Shown here: in pieces, positions 6,805 to 13,535 of the stretch
How the letters are laid out: the number at the start of each line of letters is the position of its first letter
Numbering within the stretch: the stretch's first letter is position 1
Assembly (NCBI GenBank): GCA_009911175.1
Contig: QXWX01000126.1
Coordinates: 1-16,508 of the forward strand
DNA length: 16,508 nucleotides
Origin: Lachnospiraceae bacterium
Lineage (GTDB): Bacteria > Bacillota_A > Clostridia > Lachnospirales > Lachnospiraceae
Direction: 5' to 3'
Translations under genes and position numbers: made by a program
Notes under the pieces: generated by a model
Told to the model about the DNA's origin: nothing
What the model saw: the letters and a program-made list of their open reading frames with translations, nothing else
Database searches by the model: none

Positions 6805-6895
6805 ATCCCAGCACCCTCCGTGATTCTACTTCTTCCAACACAATAATACATGTCAACCCAAACGCAACGCCTACAAAGAAAAATGCAAATTCCAT
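6797..6895 (-). CDS. 32-residue single-pass membrane microprotein
   Basis: The ATG at 6895 has a very strong ribosome binding site (GGAGGAGGTG). Residues 2-20 (EFAFFFVGVAFGLTCIIVL) form one membrane helix, followed by an acidic/basic cytosolic tail EEVESRRVLGYE. It starts 6 bp after the stop of the 123-residue gene, which fits an operon 7323, 6902, 6797, 6691. Small membrane proteins of this size can be toxins, regulators of larger membrane proteins or phage-type inhibitors. No homologue is known to me. Confidence 0.6.
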   Translation of the reverse strand: MEFAFFFVGVAFGLTCIIVLEEVESRRVLGYE

Positions 6896-6901
6896 TATTT
6901 T

Positions 6902-7273
6902 TCACCTCCTCCTTTTTTTAGTATAATATACAATATTAAGGCAGTAATCGTTCGTAACCAGGTACAAATCTGAATGCCATTGTATGAATCCATTTTCATA
7001 GATAATATCCTTATACTCTGCATCTCCCAAATCAAGATGATATCTTCCCAATACCTCCAGATACAATAACTCTAATTTTTCTCCATGCTCTGGTAAGATT
7101 AAAAACACATATCCGCCATCATCTTTATCTACATCACGATCCATTCCATAGTATTTATCCAGCATATCAACTGCTTTATGTATCTCAGCTACCACCTTTT
7201 CAGGCATTCTATATTTCTTCTGTAATTCAGAAATTTTGACACATTGACTCCTCGTCCATATGCGTTCAGTCAT
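6902..7273 (-). CDS. Unrecognised 123-residue protein, paralogue of the gene at 7323-7715
   Basis: The ATG at 7273 follows AAAGGAG. The protein is soluble, with a helical N-terminus (KKYRMPEKVVAEIHKAVDML, about 19-38) and a C-terminal half rich in strands (YVFLILPEH, DLYLVTNDYCLNIVYYTKK). These blocks match GKYKIPGKVIYEVERIL, YIALIIRP and ILVLNGKYTIFVVYSMRKK in the neighbouring protein, in the same order, so the two are diverged duplicates. No catalytic motif is seen. It lies in a minus-strand operon with two microprotein ORFs downstream. Confidence 0.75.
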   Translation of the reverse strand: MTERIWTRSQCVKISELQKKYRMPEKVVAEIHKAVDMLDKYYGMDRDVDKDDGGYVFLILPEHGEKLELLYLEVLGRYHLDLGDAEYKDIIYENGFIQWHSDLYLVTNDYCLNIVYYTKKRRR

Positions 7274-7322
7274 ATCTTACTATCTCCTTTCCCAAGATAA
7301 AACCTTTTCTCTTTTATCCACC

Positions 7323-7715
7323 TTATCCCCAAATTTTTTTCTTCCTATATAAGTCTTTTTTTCTCATAGAATATACTACAAAAATTGTATATTTTCCGTT
7401 TAATACCAGAATATCGAACCATACCCAATTTCGCTTTTTCGAATTTTTCTTTTTCTTAACTGAAATCTTATGAAAATTATTATCCGGAATTTCCACCTCC
7501 GGTTCATAAATTCCTAATTCCATAAGTATGTCTATAGTATCATTTTTTATCGGACGTATTATAAGGGCAATATAGTCATTGCTTGTTTTTCTTTTATATC
7601 TTAAAATGCGCTCTACTTCATAAATGACTTTTCCCGGTATTTTGTACTTCCCCAAAATTAGATTAATCGCTTTTAATAATTCAATCTGGTATTGATTATA
7701 AATCTTTATATGCAT
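7323..7715 (-). CDS. Unrecognised 130-residue protein, paralogue of the gene at 6902-7273
   Basis: I place the start at the ATG at 7715 because GGAG lies 8 nt upstream. A longer frame from 7751 would begin inside a terminator hairpin, so I reject it. The order of elements is helix (YQIELLKAINLILGKYKIPG), strand (YIALIIRP), a very basic loop (SVKKKKNSKKRNW) and terminal strands (GKYTIFVVYSMRKK). Compared with its neighbour at 6902-7273 it is shifted to a basic charge; the other is acidic, as expected for a complementary pair. Function unknown. Confidence 0.75.
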   Translation of the reverse strand: MHIKIYNQYQIELLKAINLILGKYKIPGKVIYEVERILRYKRKTSNDYIALIIRPIKNDTIDILMELGIYEPEVEIPDNNFHKISVKKKKNSKKRNWVWFDILVLNGKYTIFVVYSMRKKDLYRKKKIWG

Positions 7716-7736
7716 ATATGTCTCCTTCCATACAAC

Positions 7737-7780
7737 AAAAAAGGGAACCACTATACAGATTATTACTGATATTGGTTCCC
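7737..7780 (-). terminator. Terminator or attenuator just upstream of the 130-residue gene
   Basis: GGGAACC (7743-7749) pairs with GGTTCCC (7774-7780). On the minus strand the stem is followed by six T (7737-7742). It is the second of two terminators after the SHOCT-protein operon and ends 22 bp before the ATG at 7715. It therefore either backs up the first terminator or acts as an attenuator in the leader of the 7323-7715 gene. Confidence 0.7.
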
Positions 7781-7802
7781 ACTTCTTTTCTGTTTGATTT
7801 GC

Positions 7803-7848
7803 AAAAAGAGCATGCAGAAATCTATATTCCGCATGCTCTATATTTTTT
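7803..7848. terminator. Bidirectional rho-independent terminator
   Basis: GAGCATGC (7808-7815) and GCATGCTC (7831-7838) form an 8-bp stem. There are A5 on the left side (7803-7807) and a T-run on the right side, so the hairpin can stop transcription from either strand. On the minus strand it closes the 10136-to-7894 operon. Confidence 0.8.
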
Positions 7849-7893
7849 AATACTTATAAGCCTTTACAACTTACTATAATGCAATTCTTACTT

Positions 7894-8610
7894 TTAGATT
7901 TTTTCTAATAGAGCTTTCTTTTTTTCTTGAAATTCCTCTTCTGTCAAAATACCTGATTCTTTTAATGATGCAAGTTTTTCGATTTGCTTTAACGCATCCG
8001 TTCCATCATTATTCTGAGAGTTATTACCATTTTTCTTCTGTTCAAATTTCTGCAATATACCATGTTGACGTAATAGTCCCATCAATTCCCGGCATTTCTT
8101 GGCTTGGTTAAATATAGTTACACCAGTAAGCATTTCAGCTCTAACCGTTAATTCTTGTCCTGTTTCTGCCTTAAAAATAATGCAGATAACATTTTCTTGT
8201 TCTTGATTTGCACTGTCACCACCACCTAAAAATACCTCGGCAGTCGTAATCGTCCTTTTTTCAATATGCAACTCCAAAACCGAATCATATGGAATATCAA
8301 ATCCTGTAAACCAGTCTGCGCTACCAGACTTTGGCAAAAAACTGAACCTGTCTGGCATAATATCGAGTAATATGTATGGACTTTTCTTTTTTCCTAACTG
8401 AAAATCGGGATGTCCCCCTTCATATGTCACTTCATATCTAATCAAGCCACCTTCCTGTGGGAGTTTATTTTGTTTAGACTGCTCAACCTTTTCACTAACT
8501 ATGGTTTTAGTTTGCTCCATTCCTGTTTTTGCAACTTGAGTTGCCTTATCAGCCATTTTCTTTGCTTTACCTAAAGCATCTGTTATGGATTCTTTATCGA
8601 ATAAACCCAT
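7894..8610 (-). CDS. SHOCT-domain protein
   Basis: A 238-residue protein. The last 34 residues (ALKQIEKLASLKESGILTEE and on to KKALLEKI) are a clear SHOCT domain, a short C-terminal helix pair found on many bacterial and phage proteins and thought to mediate oligomerisation. The N-terminus (residues 1-50) is an Ala/Lys-rich amphipathic helix that could sit on a membrane surface. The middle (about 55-180) is strand-rich, contains an LGGG loop and resembles a PH-like or beta-sandwich module, but this is a guess from pattern. It is the last gene of the five-gene operon starting at 10136, with two terminators after it. The ATG at 8610 follows GAAGG. Confidence 0.85.
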   Translation of the reverse strand: MGLFDKESITDALGKAKKMADKATQVAKTGMEQTKTIVSEKVEQSKQNKLPQEGGLIRYEVTYEGGHPDFQLGKKKSPYILLDIMPDRFSFLPKSGSADWFTGFDIPYDSVLELHIEKRTITTAEVFLGGGDSANQEQENVICIIFKAETGQELTVRAEMLTGVTIFNQAKKCRELMGLLRQHGILQKFEQKKNGNNSQNNDGTDALKQIEKLASLKESGILTEEEFQEKKKALLEKI

Positions 8611-8673
8611 TTATTAATCACCTTCTTTTAGTTATTTATTTTCGCATATTTCCATATAAGTTTATCTAACAAG

Positions 8674-8838
8674 CTAACTAATGATTTTTTTAACTATTAC
8701 ATACAAACCCACTATCACTGCAATGCAAATAATCACCCCAAGTCCAACACCAATTACTGCTATTAGAATTGGCAATACAACCTTAATAAACAATATTAGC
8801 AAAATGCCTATACATAAAATCTTTAATACAGTTTTCAT
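8674..8838 (-). CDS. 54-residue two-helix membrane protein
   Basis: An ATG at 8838 with GGAGAAGG upstream opens a 55-codon frame to the TAG at 8674-8676. The product is almost entirely hydrophobic: helix 1 is about residues 4-18 (VLKILCIGILLILFI), then K19 and P23, then a Gly-spaced second helix (about 24-49) and a KKIIS end. This is a small integral membrane protein placed between the SHOCT gene and the 71-residue gene, in the same operon. The opposite strand also has an open frame here, but that one has no ribosome binding site and reads as its mirror. Function unknown; a pore, anchor or inhibitor subunit is possible. Confidence 0.75.
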   Translation of the reverse strand: MKTVLKILCIGILLILFIKVVLPILIAVIGVGLGVIICIAVIVGLYVIVKKIIS

Positions 8839-8874
8839 CCTATTCTTTTTCCTTCTCCTTTTCTAAAAATATTC

Positions 8875-9090
8875 TCACAGACCTAATTTTTTTGTGATTT
8901 TTGCTAATTCACCTTTATCAATATCCGCATCAATACTCATATGAACATGTGCTGTTTCATCTTTGATAGCCGCACTTATTTCATGAATTTGAAAATTCAC
9001 ATCATATCCAGTCTTTTTGAACAATGTGCTTTTTATAATCTTTGCAATAATATCCTTTGTAAATTTAGTATGTATTTTCACTTCATCCAT
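8875..9090 (-). CDS. 71-residue conserved-looking soluble protein
   Basis: The ATG at 9090 is preceded by AGGAGG. The small protein has an alpha-beta pattern: KIHTKFTKDIIAKIIKSTLF helix, then two strands NFQIHEISAAIKD and HVHMSIDADID, then a short terminal helix KGELAKITKKLGL. The alternation of a basic helix with an acidic sheet face looks like a compact structural or binding domain. I cannot name a family. It is part of the five-gene operon, between the 146-residue protein and the 54-residue membrane protein. Confidence 0.75.
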   Translation of the reverse strand: MDEVKIHTKFTKDIIAKIIKSTLFKKTGYDVNFQIHEISAAIKDETAHVHMSIDADIDKGELAKITKKLGL

Positions 9091-9141
9091 GCACCCAACC
9101 TCCTAATAGAATCTTATTTATATAAAATTCTATTCATAAAA

Positions 9142-9582
9142 TTATTCATTCCGCAAATCACTTTCTAGTTCATAGATAATTCTTTCTCCAAGTATAGATG
9201 ATAAATCTAGCAATTTTTTTCGTTCTGTTTCTCGTTCTGATTTTGCTTGTGCTTTGATTATAAGCAAAGCAGAAATAGACCTATCATATAATTCCCGTTT
9301 TAATTTATGTAATCTTTTTCTTGAAGAATAATCAAACAAAAAACAAGGGCCTGTTGTTAACAGATAAGAAGGGATTGTCTTTTTTAATGATTCTGGATTT
9401 TCAACATATGCTGATAAAAAATCATCACATTTCTTCCCTTCCAGCATAGTAGAGAATTTCAAAAATGGGCTATATTTCAAAATCCTGGTTGGATATTTTG
9501 CCACAATTTCTATTTCTAAAACGGCTTCCTTAACGTATTTAATGCATTCTTCATTAGGATAAAAGACTTTATTTATATCCAT
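9142..9582 (-). CDS. 146-residue soluble paralogue of the glycine-zipper protein
   Basis: I take the ATG at 9582, which has GAGGG 5 nt upstream. A GTG at 9594 overlapping the previous stop codon as GTGA is an alternative that adds 4 residues. Near the N-terminus it has PTRILKYSPFLKFS and at the C-terminus YELESDLRNE. These match PTRTIKDSPLIEVFS and CELESDLLM in the protein encoded just upstream, while the hydrophobic centre of that protein is replaced here by a polar segment. A basic helix (SSRKRLHKLKRELYDRSI, about 86-103) precedes a long charged helix. The two look like membrane and soluble versions of one scaffold. Function unknown. Confidence 0.8.
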   Translation of the reverse strand: MDINKVFYPNEECIKYVKEAVLEIEIVAKYPTRILKYSPFLKFSTMLEGKKCDDFLSAYVENPESLKKTIPSYLLTTGPCFLFDYSSRKRLHKLKRELYDRSISALLIIKAQAKSERETERKKLLDLSSILGERIIYELESDLRNE

Positions 9583-9590
9583 AGAATCCC

Positions 9591-10136
9591 TCACATCAGT
9601 AGATCAGATTCCAATTCACAAATAACTTTTTGTAACATTATATCCAGTCCCTTTAAAATATCTTTTCGCTCCGGGGATACTTCATCATTGTCTGTACATT
9701 TTTTCAATTCTGCTTCAACTAATGGACATTTTTCCTTTGCTTCATTATATAAACGCTTTTTTTCTTGACGTAGCTGCTTTTTCTTGATTTGTTTTGCTAC
9801 AGCAAGTCCTACTCCTGCTAGACCGGTAACAGGAGCTGCCAATACCAAAACTCCTGCCGCCATTCCACCACCTACAATGGCTCCTGCTGCCGCAAGTGCT
9901 GATGTGATACCTGCCGCAGACAATCCCACAGTACCTAATCCATATAAAGCTAAAAAAGATACACCTGCACCACTACCTGTGCCTATTGCAGCAGAAAAAA
10001 CTTCTATCAATGGACTATCCTTTATTGTTCTGGTTGGATCGCCTAATGTAATTGATGCTTCATTAATAATATTTACCACTGGTTGCAATGAATCCATATT
10101 TGGGAAATTCATTTTTTCTTTGTTTGTTTTTCTCAC
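9591..10136 (-). CDS. 181-residue glycine-zipper membrane protein
   Basis: It starts at a GTG (10136) with AGGAGG 8 nt upstream, as first gene of the divergent operon. Residues 1-48 are polar and include PTRTIKDSPL. Residues about 50-114 are a Gly/Ala-rich hydrophobic block with many small-xxx-small repeats (GTGSGAGVSF, AAAGAIVGGGMAAG, GLAGVGLAVA), enough for two or three packed membrane helices. Next comes a strongly basic turn (KQIKKKQLRQEKKR) and a charged helical C-terminus ending ELESDLLM. Glycine zippers are known to drive tight helix packing in channels and membrane-damaging effectors. This makes a pore-forming effector or membrane-remodelling protein plausible but unproven. Confidence 0.8.
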   Translation of the reverse strand: MRKTNKEKMNFPNMDSLQPVVNIINEASITLGDPTRTIKDSPLIEVFSAAIGTGSGAGVSFLALYGLGTVGLSAAGITSALAAAGAIVGGGMAAGVLVLAAPVTGLAGVGLAVAKQIKKKQLRQEKKRLYNEAKEKCPLVEAELKKCTDNDEVSPERKDILKGLDIMLQKVICELESDLLM

Positions 10137-10175
10137 TGTTTTATCCTCCTATGTATGGTATTTTTGTACAGTTTT

Positions 10176-10253
10176 TATATACAGTATATATCTACACATC
10201 GATTATACCATTTATATCCACTGTTTACAATAGTAGTAGAAATAAAATATCAT
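10176..10253. promoter_or_regulatory. Overlapping divergent promoters with a palindromic operator candidate
   Basis: On the minus strand TTGTAA (10225-10230), a 17-bp spacer and a consensus TATAAT (10202-10207) would drive the five-gene operon. On the plus strand TTTACA (10224-10229), an 18-bp spacer and TATCAT (10248-10253) would drive the XRE gene. The two -35 boxes overlap, so the promoters must compete. A perfect palindrome TATATACAGTATATA (10176-10190) lies downstream of the minus-strand -10 box and is a good candidate for the XRE protein's operator. Confidence 0.7.
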
Positions 10254-10277
10254 ACTAAAATAGGAGGATTTTAAAAA

Positions 10278-10514
10278 ATGACTGATTCAGAATTTGGAAC
10301 AGTTGAATTGCATCTAAAAGAGATGATGGAAAAACGAAAGATTTCACTCAGTAAGCTCTCTTTTCGTGCTGAAATGCAACGCACACAGTTAAAGCACTAT
10401 TATGATGGTTCTATTCAGCGATTAGATATCGCTGTGCTATCACGTCTCTGCTACGCTCTCAACTGTAGCCTTAACGATTTACTGGAATATATTCCGCCAA
10501 AGGATAAAAATTGA
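10278..10514 (+). CDS. XRE-family repressor of the divergent five-gene operon
   Basis: A 78-residue single-domain Cro/C1-type helix-turn-helix protein. Helices 2-3 are ISLSKLSFRAEMQRTQLKHY (about 22-41), and the domain ends in the usual LSRLCYALNCSLNDLLEYIP. The ATG at 10278 has AGGAGG upstream. It lies 141 bp from the GTG of the operon on the other strand and shares a promoter region with it. By analogy with such pairs it should repress the operon and perhaps itself. Confidence 0.9.
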   Translation: MTDSEFGTVELHLKEMMEKRKISLSKLSFRAEMQRTQLKHYYDGSIQRLDIAVLSRLCYALNCSLNDLLEYIPPKDKN

Positions 10515-10524
10515 TAATAGTGAT

Positions 10525-10574
10525 ATAGGAGAACCTATATATTCCGTTGGTTCTCCTATTTTCTGGTTTTTAAG
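10525..10574 (+). terminator. Terminator between convergent XRE and DUF1643 genes
   Basis: An 11-bp perfect stem (ATAGGAGAACC at 10525-10535, GGTTCTCCTAT at 10549-10559) is followed on the plus strand by TTTTC and TTTTT. It lies just after the XRE stop codon. The T-run is interrupted, so strength is uncertain. Confidence 0.65.
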
Positions 10575-10602
10575 AACGATACTTTTTAATCTGCTTATCA
10601 AA

Positions 10603-11307
10603 TTATTTGCTGTCTTTTTTACTTTTTCCGCCCTTGTTTACAGACAACTTTTCTGAATCTTCTTTCCCCGATTTTGATAATTTTTCTTTACCCTTGGCTT
10701 CTCTAGCGTCTAATTCCGCTTTTAATTCTTTCAATATCTTTTTATATGGATATGTTGCCAATTTCCAGCATGCCTGGCTATATCTTATTCCCATATAAAG
10801 CGGATGCACCCCAAGATTATCCTTTGGAAGCCCATCTGCCGTTAATTGATAGAGCGTTCCCGATGGCTGCTCCTTCTCCCAGAGTTCAAGTATTCTCTGC
10901 TTCGACTTCATGATAACCGGAGAAGTCTGCTGGGTATTCCCCCATGCAATCACCACCTTAGAATCATCAGAAAGATTCGCAAACACTCGTTCCTGTATAA
11001 ATTCCATATTGCCTTCATCGACCTCCAATCCGGCCAATGAAAGCCTGCTCTGTGTCACCTTGGAAAATAAATTAATAATCGTATACCCATTCAGCCCCAG
11101 CTCTTCCAGATGATTCAGCAAATGATTGTTTGTCGAATCTTCAATATAACAGTTTTTTGCTGTCCGTGTTGGGTAGAGCAGTATGAAATATGCATGGCTT
11201 CCCTCAATTCCTCCCACTGTTTTCGTAATACTGAAAGTCTTTGCGCCATCCTCCGATGTTACAATCTTTGTGTTTACAGATGCTTCTGTCTGTACTAAAT
11301 TTGCCAT
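10603..11307 (-). CDS. DUF1643-family protein
   Basis: A 234-residue protein matching the DUF1643 pattern: YFILLYPTRTA in place of the usual NPS-T-A, a conserved Asp in IEDSTNNHLLNHLEELGLNG, then the strand IINLFS, KVVIAWGNT, and GVHPLYM. DUF1643 proteins are uncharacterised and often found near mobile elements and defence islands; they are suspected to act on nucleotides or nucleic acid, which I cannot show here. The C-terminus (about 190-234) is a low-complexity Lys/Ser/Glu tail that may bind nucleic acid. It is the last gene of the 12905-to-10603 operon. The ATG at 11307 follows GAGG. Confidence 0.8.
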   Translation of the reverse strand: MANLVQTEASVNTKIVTSEDGAKTFSITKTVGGIEGSHAYFILLYPTRTAKNCYIEDSTNNHLLNHLEELGLNGYTIINLFSKVTQSRLSLAGLEVDEGNMEFIQERVFANLSDDSKVVIAWGNTQQTSPVIMKSKQRILELWEKEQPSGTLYQLTADGLPKDNLGVHPLYMGIRYSQACWKLATYPYKKILKELKAELDAREAKGKEKLSKSGKEDSEKLSVNKGGKSKKDSK

Positions 11308-11325
11308 AGTTTTTTCCTCACTTTC

Positions 11326-11919
11326 CTAAAGTATCATATATAAATCATTTAACAGGTCAAAATACAATTCGTTTCCCGAAAACGCAGATTCGTCCAGCGT
11401 TTCTACAAGTGTTATGGACAGGTCTTTATCTGCCATATTTTTACGGATATTATTTTCAATGCTCTTGATCCAGCACTTTTTCTCCTCTACGCCCATCCCG
11501 GCATACTCCAGATAAGAATAGAATAGTTCTTCTGCATGTTCGGATAGTCCCTGGCCTATATGGTTCAATATCTTATAGTCCAGCGGTTCACCTGCCCCTA
11601 CAATTCTTAAGTAAATCTCTTCAATCCCGCTTAATCGTAAATACCCCTCTTCATTGCGGTAAAATCTCAGTTCCAGATTCCCGTTACCTGTTGCCACATG
11701 TAAATATTCTTCGTAGATTCTTTCCCAGTCTTTCGGCTGCAGATATATAAATGTGGTCAATTCCTCAACCCATGCCTTCACCGTTCCTTTATAATAGGGA
11801 GGACAGGCATTGATATTCTGCAGATTCAGAAGTTCGTTGCCTTTCTGCCACCATTCTCCTTGAAGCTTGAATCTATCCATAAAACTCACTGATATACCCG
11901 GCTCCGTCTTGCTTCTCAT
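11326..11919 (-). CDS. Unrecognised 197-residue protein in the DUF5688 operon
   Basis: The start is set at the ATG at 11919, with GGAGG upstream; a start at 11937 would add 6 residues but lacks a good site. The protein is acidic and soluble, with a Trp/Tyr-rich middle (KAWVEELTTFIYLQPKDWER), a strand pair ELRFYRNEEGYLRL and a helical C-terminus. I do not recognise a family or active site. It lies between the DUF5688 gene (66 bp upstream) and the DUF1643 gene (18 bp downstream), so the three are probably one transcript. An imperfect hairpin (AAAGCAG and CTGCTTT) lies in the gap before it. Confidence 0.75.
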   Translation of the reverse strand: MRSKTEPGISVSFMDRFKLQGEWWQKGNELLNLQNINACPPYYKGTVKAWVEELTTFIYLQPKDWERIYEEYLHVATGNGNLELRFYRNEEGYLRLSGIEEIYLRIVGAGEPLDYKILNHIGQGLSEHAEELFYSYLEYAGMGVEEKKCWIKSIENNIRKNMADKDLSITLVETLDESAFSGNELYFDLLNDLYMIL

Positions 11920-11984
11920 TTTAGTCACCTCCTCCATTGGAAAAAGAGAAAAGCAGCCAATAACACACTGCCCTTCTCCTGCTT

Positions 11985-12905
11985 TTATTTTGCTATCTCA
12001 ACAGTTCCGCTGTCTTTCCGAAAATAGTATATCGTTTCAGATAAACGCTCCGTCTCTGGTACTTCCGTCTCATTGATCGTTTTTACAACCTTCCTCATTT
12101 CTTTAACATAATAATCGCCATTATCCGGTAGCAAAATCAATTCATGAATTGAACTGGGTAAAATATATAAGTTACTGTCTGCTCCCATGGCAAATGCCTG
12201 CAGTAAATCCGTCCGCAGGATGCCTCTTGCCCCATATACACGTTCTTTATTAGATAAAAGATACAGCGGAAGGTCATTTTTCAATAATTTAGCGTCTATC
12301 TCCATTTCACGCTCCTTAATTTCTGAACGAAGCACCTCATTCAGATTCTGGATATAAAATCTTTCACAATACAGGTTATTCCAAGCGGTCTCCCACAATT
12401 CCTCTTCTGTAATCCTCCAATGGGACATTAGATTTTGTGTAACGACCATACTGCCCATTCCGTGGGATGATACGCCCAATACACTACGTAGCACAATCAC
12501 AAAATCCAAAAATTTACTGTATGTAATATTTTCCTCTTCAATCCATCCCTTATTCCAGCCTTCACACAGCAAAGTCATACATATACTTTTCTTGATTTCT
12601 CCCCAATCTCTGTTGATAAAATCCAGGCTTTTCGGCTCCTGCTCCATATATAGCTTCTTTATCTCCATAAGACATCCCTGGAACATTTCGCCATCACCTT
12701 CTTTTTGATACAGGTTATATAAATCCTGCATATGAATCGCAGGTGTAATCACAGTTGCCGCAGAGGAATCTTTTTCTTGGAACGTAAGAGACTCTATGGG
12801 GGTCTGATTATTCTTAGTATATGTTTCAAACCCTACCTGTATGGTATCTCCCATAATCTTCTGCATTCTGTCTTTCAGCATATTTTTAAATTCTTGATAA
12901 TTCAT
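11985..12905 (-). CDS. DUF5688-family protein
   Basis: A 306-residue protein starting MNYQEFKNMLKDRMQKIMGD and carrying a YTKNNQTPIESLTF strand pair and a TPAIHMQDLYNLYQKEGDGE segment. This is the layout of the DUF5688 family common in Lachnospiraceae. Later blocks include LPLYLLSNKERVYGARGIL and LYILPSSIHELILLPDNGD, which resemble family members and hint at a two-domain fold. The biochemical role is unknown. The ATG at 12905 follows AGGAG. It is the first gene of an operon divergent from the XRE gene at 13095. The family call rests on recall of the typical N-terminal pattern. Confidence 0.75.
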   Translation of the reverse strand: MNYQEFKNMLKDRMQKIMGDTIQVGFETYTKNNQTPIESLTFQEKDSSAATVITPAIHMQDLYNLYQKEGDGEMFQGCLMEIKKLYMEQEPKSLDFINRDWGEIKKSICMTLLCEGWNKGWIEEENITYSKFLDFVIVLRSVLGVSSHGMGSMVVTQNLMSHWRITEEELWETAWNNLYCERFYIQNLNEVLRSEIKEREMEIDAKLLKNDLPLYLLSNKERVYGARGILRTDLLQAFAMGADSNLYILPSSIHELILLPDNGDYYVKEMRKVVKTINETEVPETERLSETIYYFRKDSGTVEIAK

Positions 12906-12981
12906 CTTTTCTCCTATCCCGGCTCAATAAGCCGATTTAAGACACTTTATTTTTTCTGGTTCTTTTTGATTCCTACTGAAC

Positions 12982-13060
12982 ACTATACCACGAAGCCTCG
13001 TTTATTGCACATTATATATTTGCAAATATAATATTTTGCATTGTTTATGCAACTCTATAT
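12982..13060. promoter_or_regulatory. Divergent control region with TTGCA-based operators
   Basis: The interval between the DUF5688 operon and the XRE gene contains a perfect 16-bp palindrome TATATTTGCAAATATA (13015-13030). TTGCA or its complement recurs on either side (near 13006, 13036 and 13048). On the minus strand TATAGT (12982-12987) is a reasonable -10 box. Evenly recurring TTGCA half-sites are what a small XRE dimer would bind. Confidence 0.55.
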
Positions 13061-13094
13061 TTTATCTACAATTAATGTATGGAGGTAGATTTAT

Positions 13095-13346
13095 ATGGAT
13101 ATGGACACGAACAAGAAGTATAAGCATTCAGATCGATATATCCGGCTGGGACTTAATATCGCATATTACCGCAAACTCAGGGGTCTCACCCAGATGGAGC
13201 TTGCAGAGAAGGTAAACGCCAGCCGCACACATATCAGTAATATCGAGGCCCCGAATATGCCTGTATCCGTTTCCCTGGATAAGCTGTTCGATATAGCGGA
13301 TGTTTTGGATGTCTCTGTTGACAGGCTGTTTGATTTTAAAGACTGA
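13095..13346 (+). CDS. XRE-family repressor of the DUF5688 operon
   Basis: An 83-residue Cro/C1-type protein. GLNIAYYRKLRGLTQMELAEKV is followed by the recognition helix NASRTHISNIEA (about 41-52) and the family ending LFDIADVLDVSVDRLFDFK. The ATG at 13095 has GGAGG upstream. It is divergent from the DUF5688 operon and separated from it by the palindrome-rich region, so local repression is likely. Confidence 0.9.
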   Translation: MDMDTNKKYKHSDRYIRLGLNIAYYRKLRGLTQMELAEKVNASRTHISNIEAPNMPVSVSLDKLFDIADVLDVSVDRLFDFKD

Positions 13347-13378
13347 ATCAGGTCTACAGGCATATAGAAATACAGCAT

Positions 13379-13414
13379 GAAAAAAGGGATAATACCATCA
13401 TGGCACTATCCCTT
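13379..13414 (-). terminator. Terminator of the Rpn cassette, copy 1
   Basis: AAGGGATA (13384-13391) pairs with TATCCCTT (13407-13414), and an inner CCAT/ATGG closes the stem. On the minus strand it is followed by a T-run (13379-13385). The flank from about 13361 (CATATAGAAATACAGCAT) closely matches the flank of the terminator at 15473-15508. Confidence 0.85.
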
Positions 13415-13535
13415 CTGCTGTAAGAATCATTATTTTATACCTTTTTATATTACTGCAATTTTTACTGCGCTTAAAATATTACGGGGTTCAATTAAAATAT
13501 TATCTGGCTAATGAACTGAACTACTTTCAAGCTAA

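Noticed and set aside
8681..8866. 61-residue plus-strand ORF
   Set aside because: No ribosome binding site is present; it is the mirror of the 54-residue minus-strand membrane gene, which has GGAGAAGG upstream.
9784..10233. 149-residue plus-strand Ala/Pro-rich ORF
   Set aside because: It is the antisense of the glycine-zipper gene (Gly/Ala codons read as Pro/Ala) and runs through the divergent promoters.
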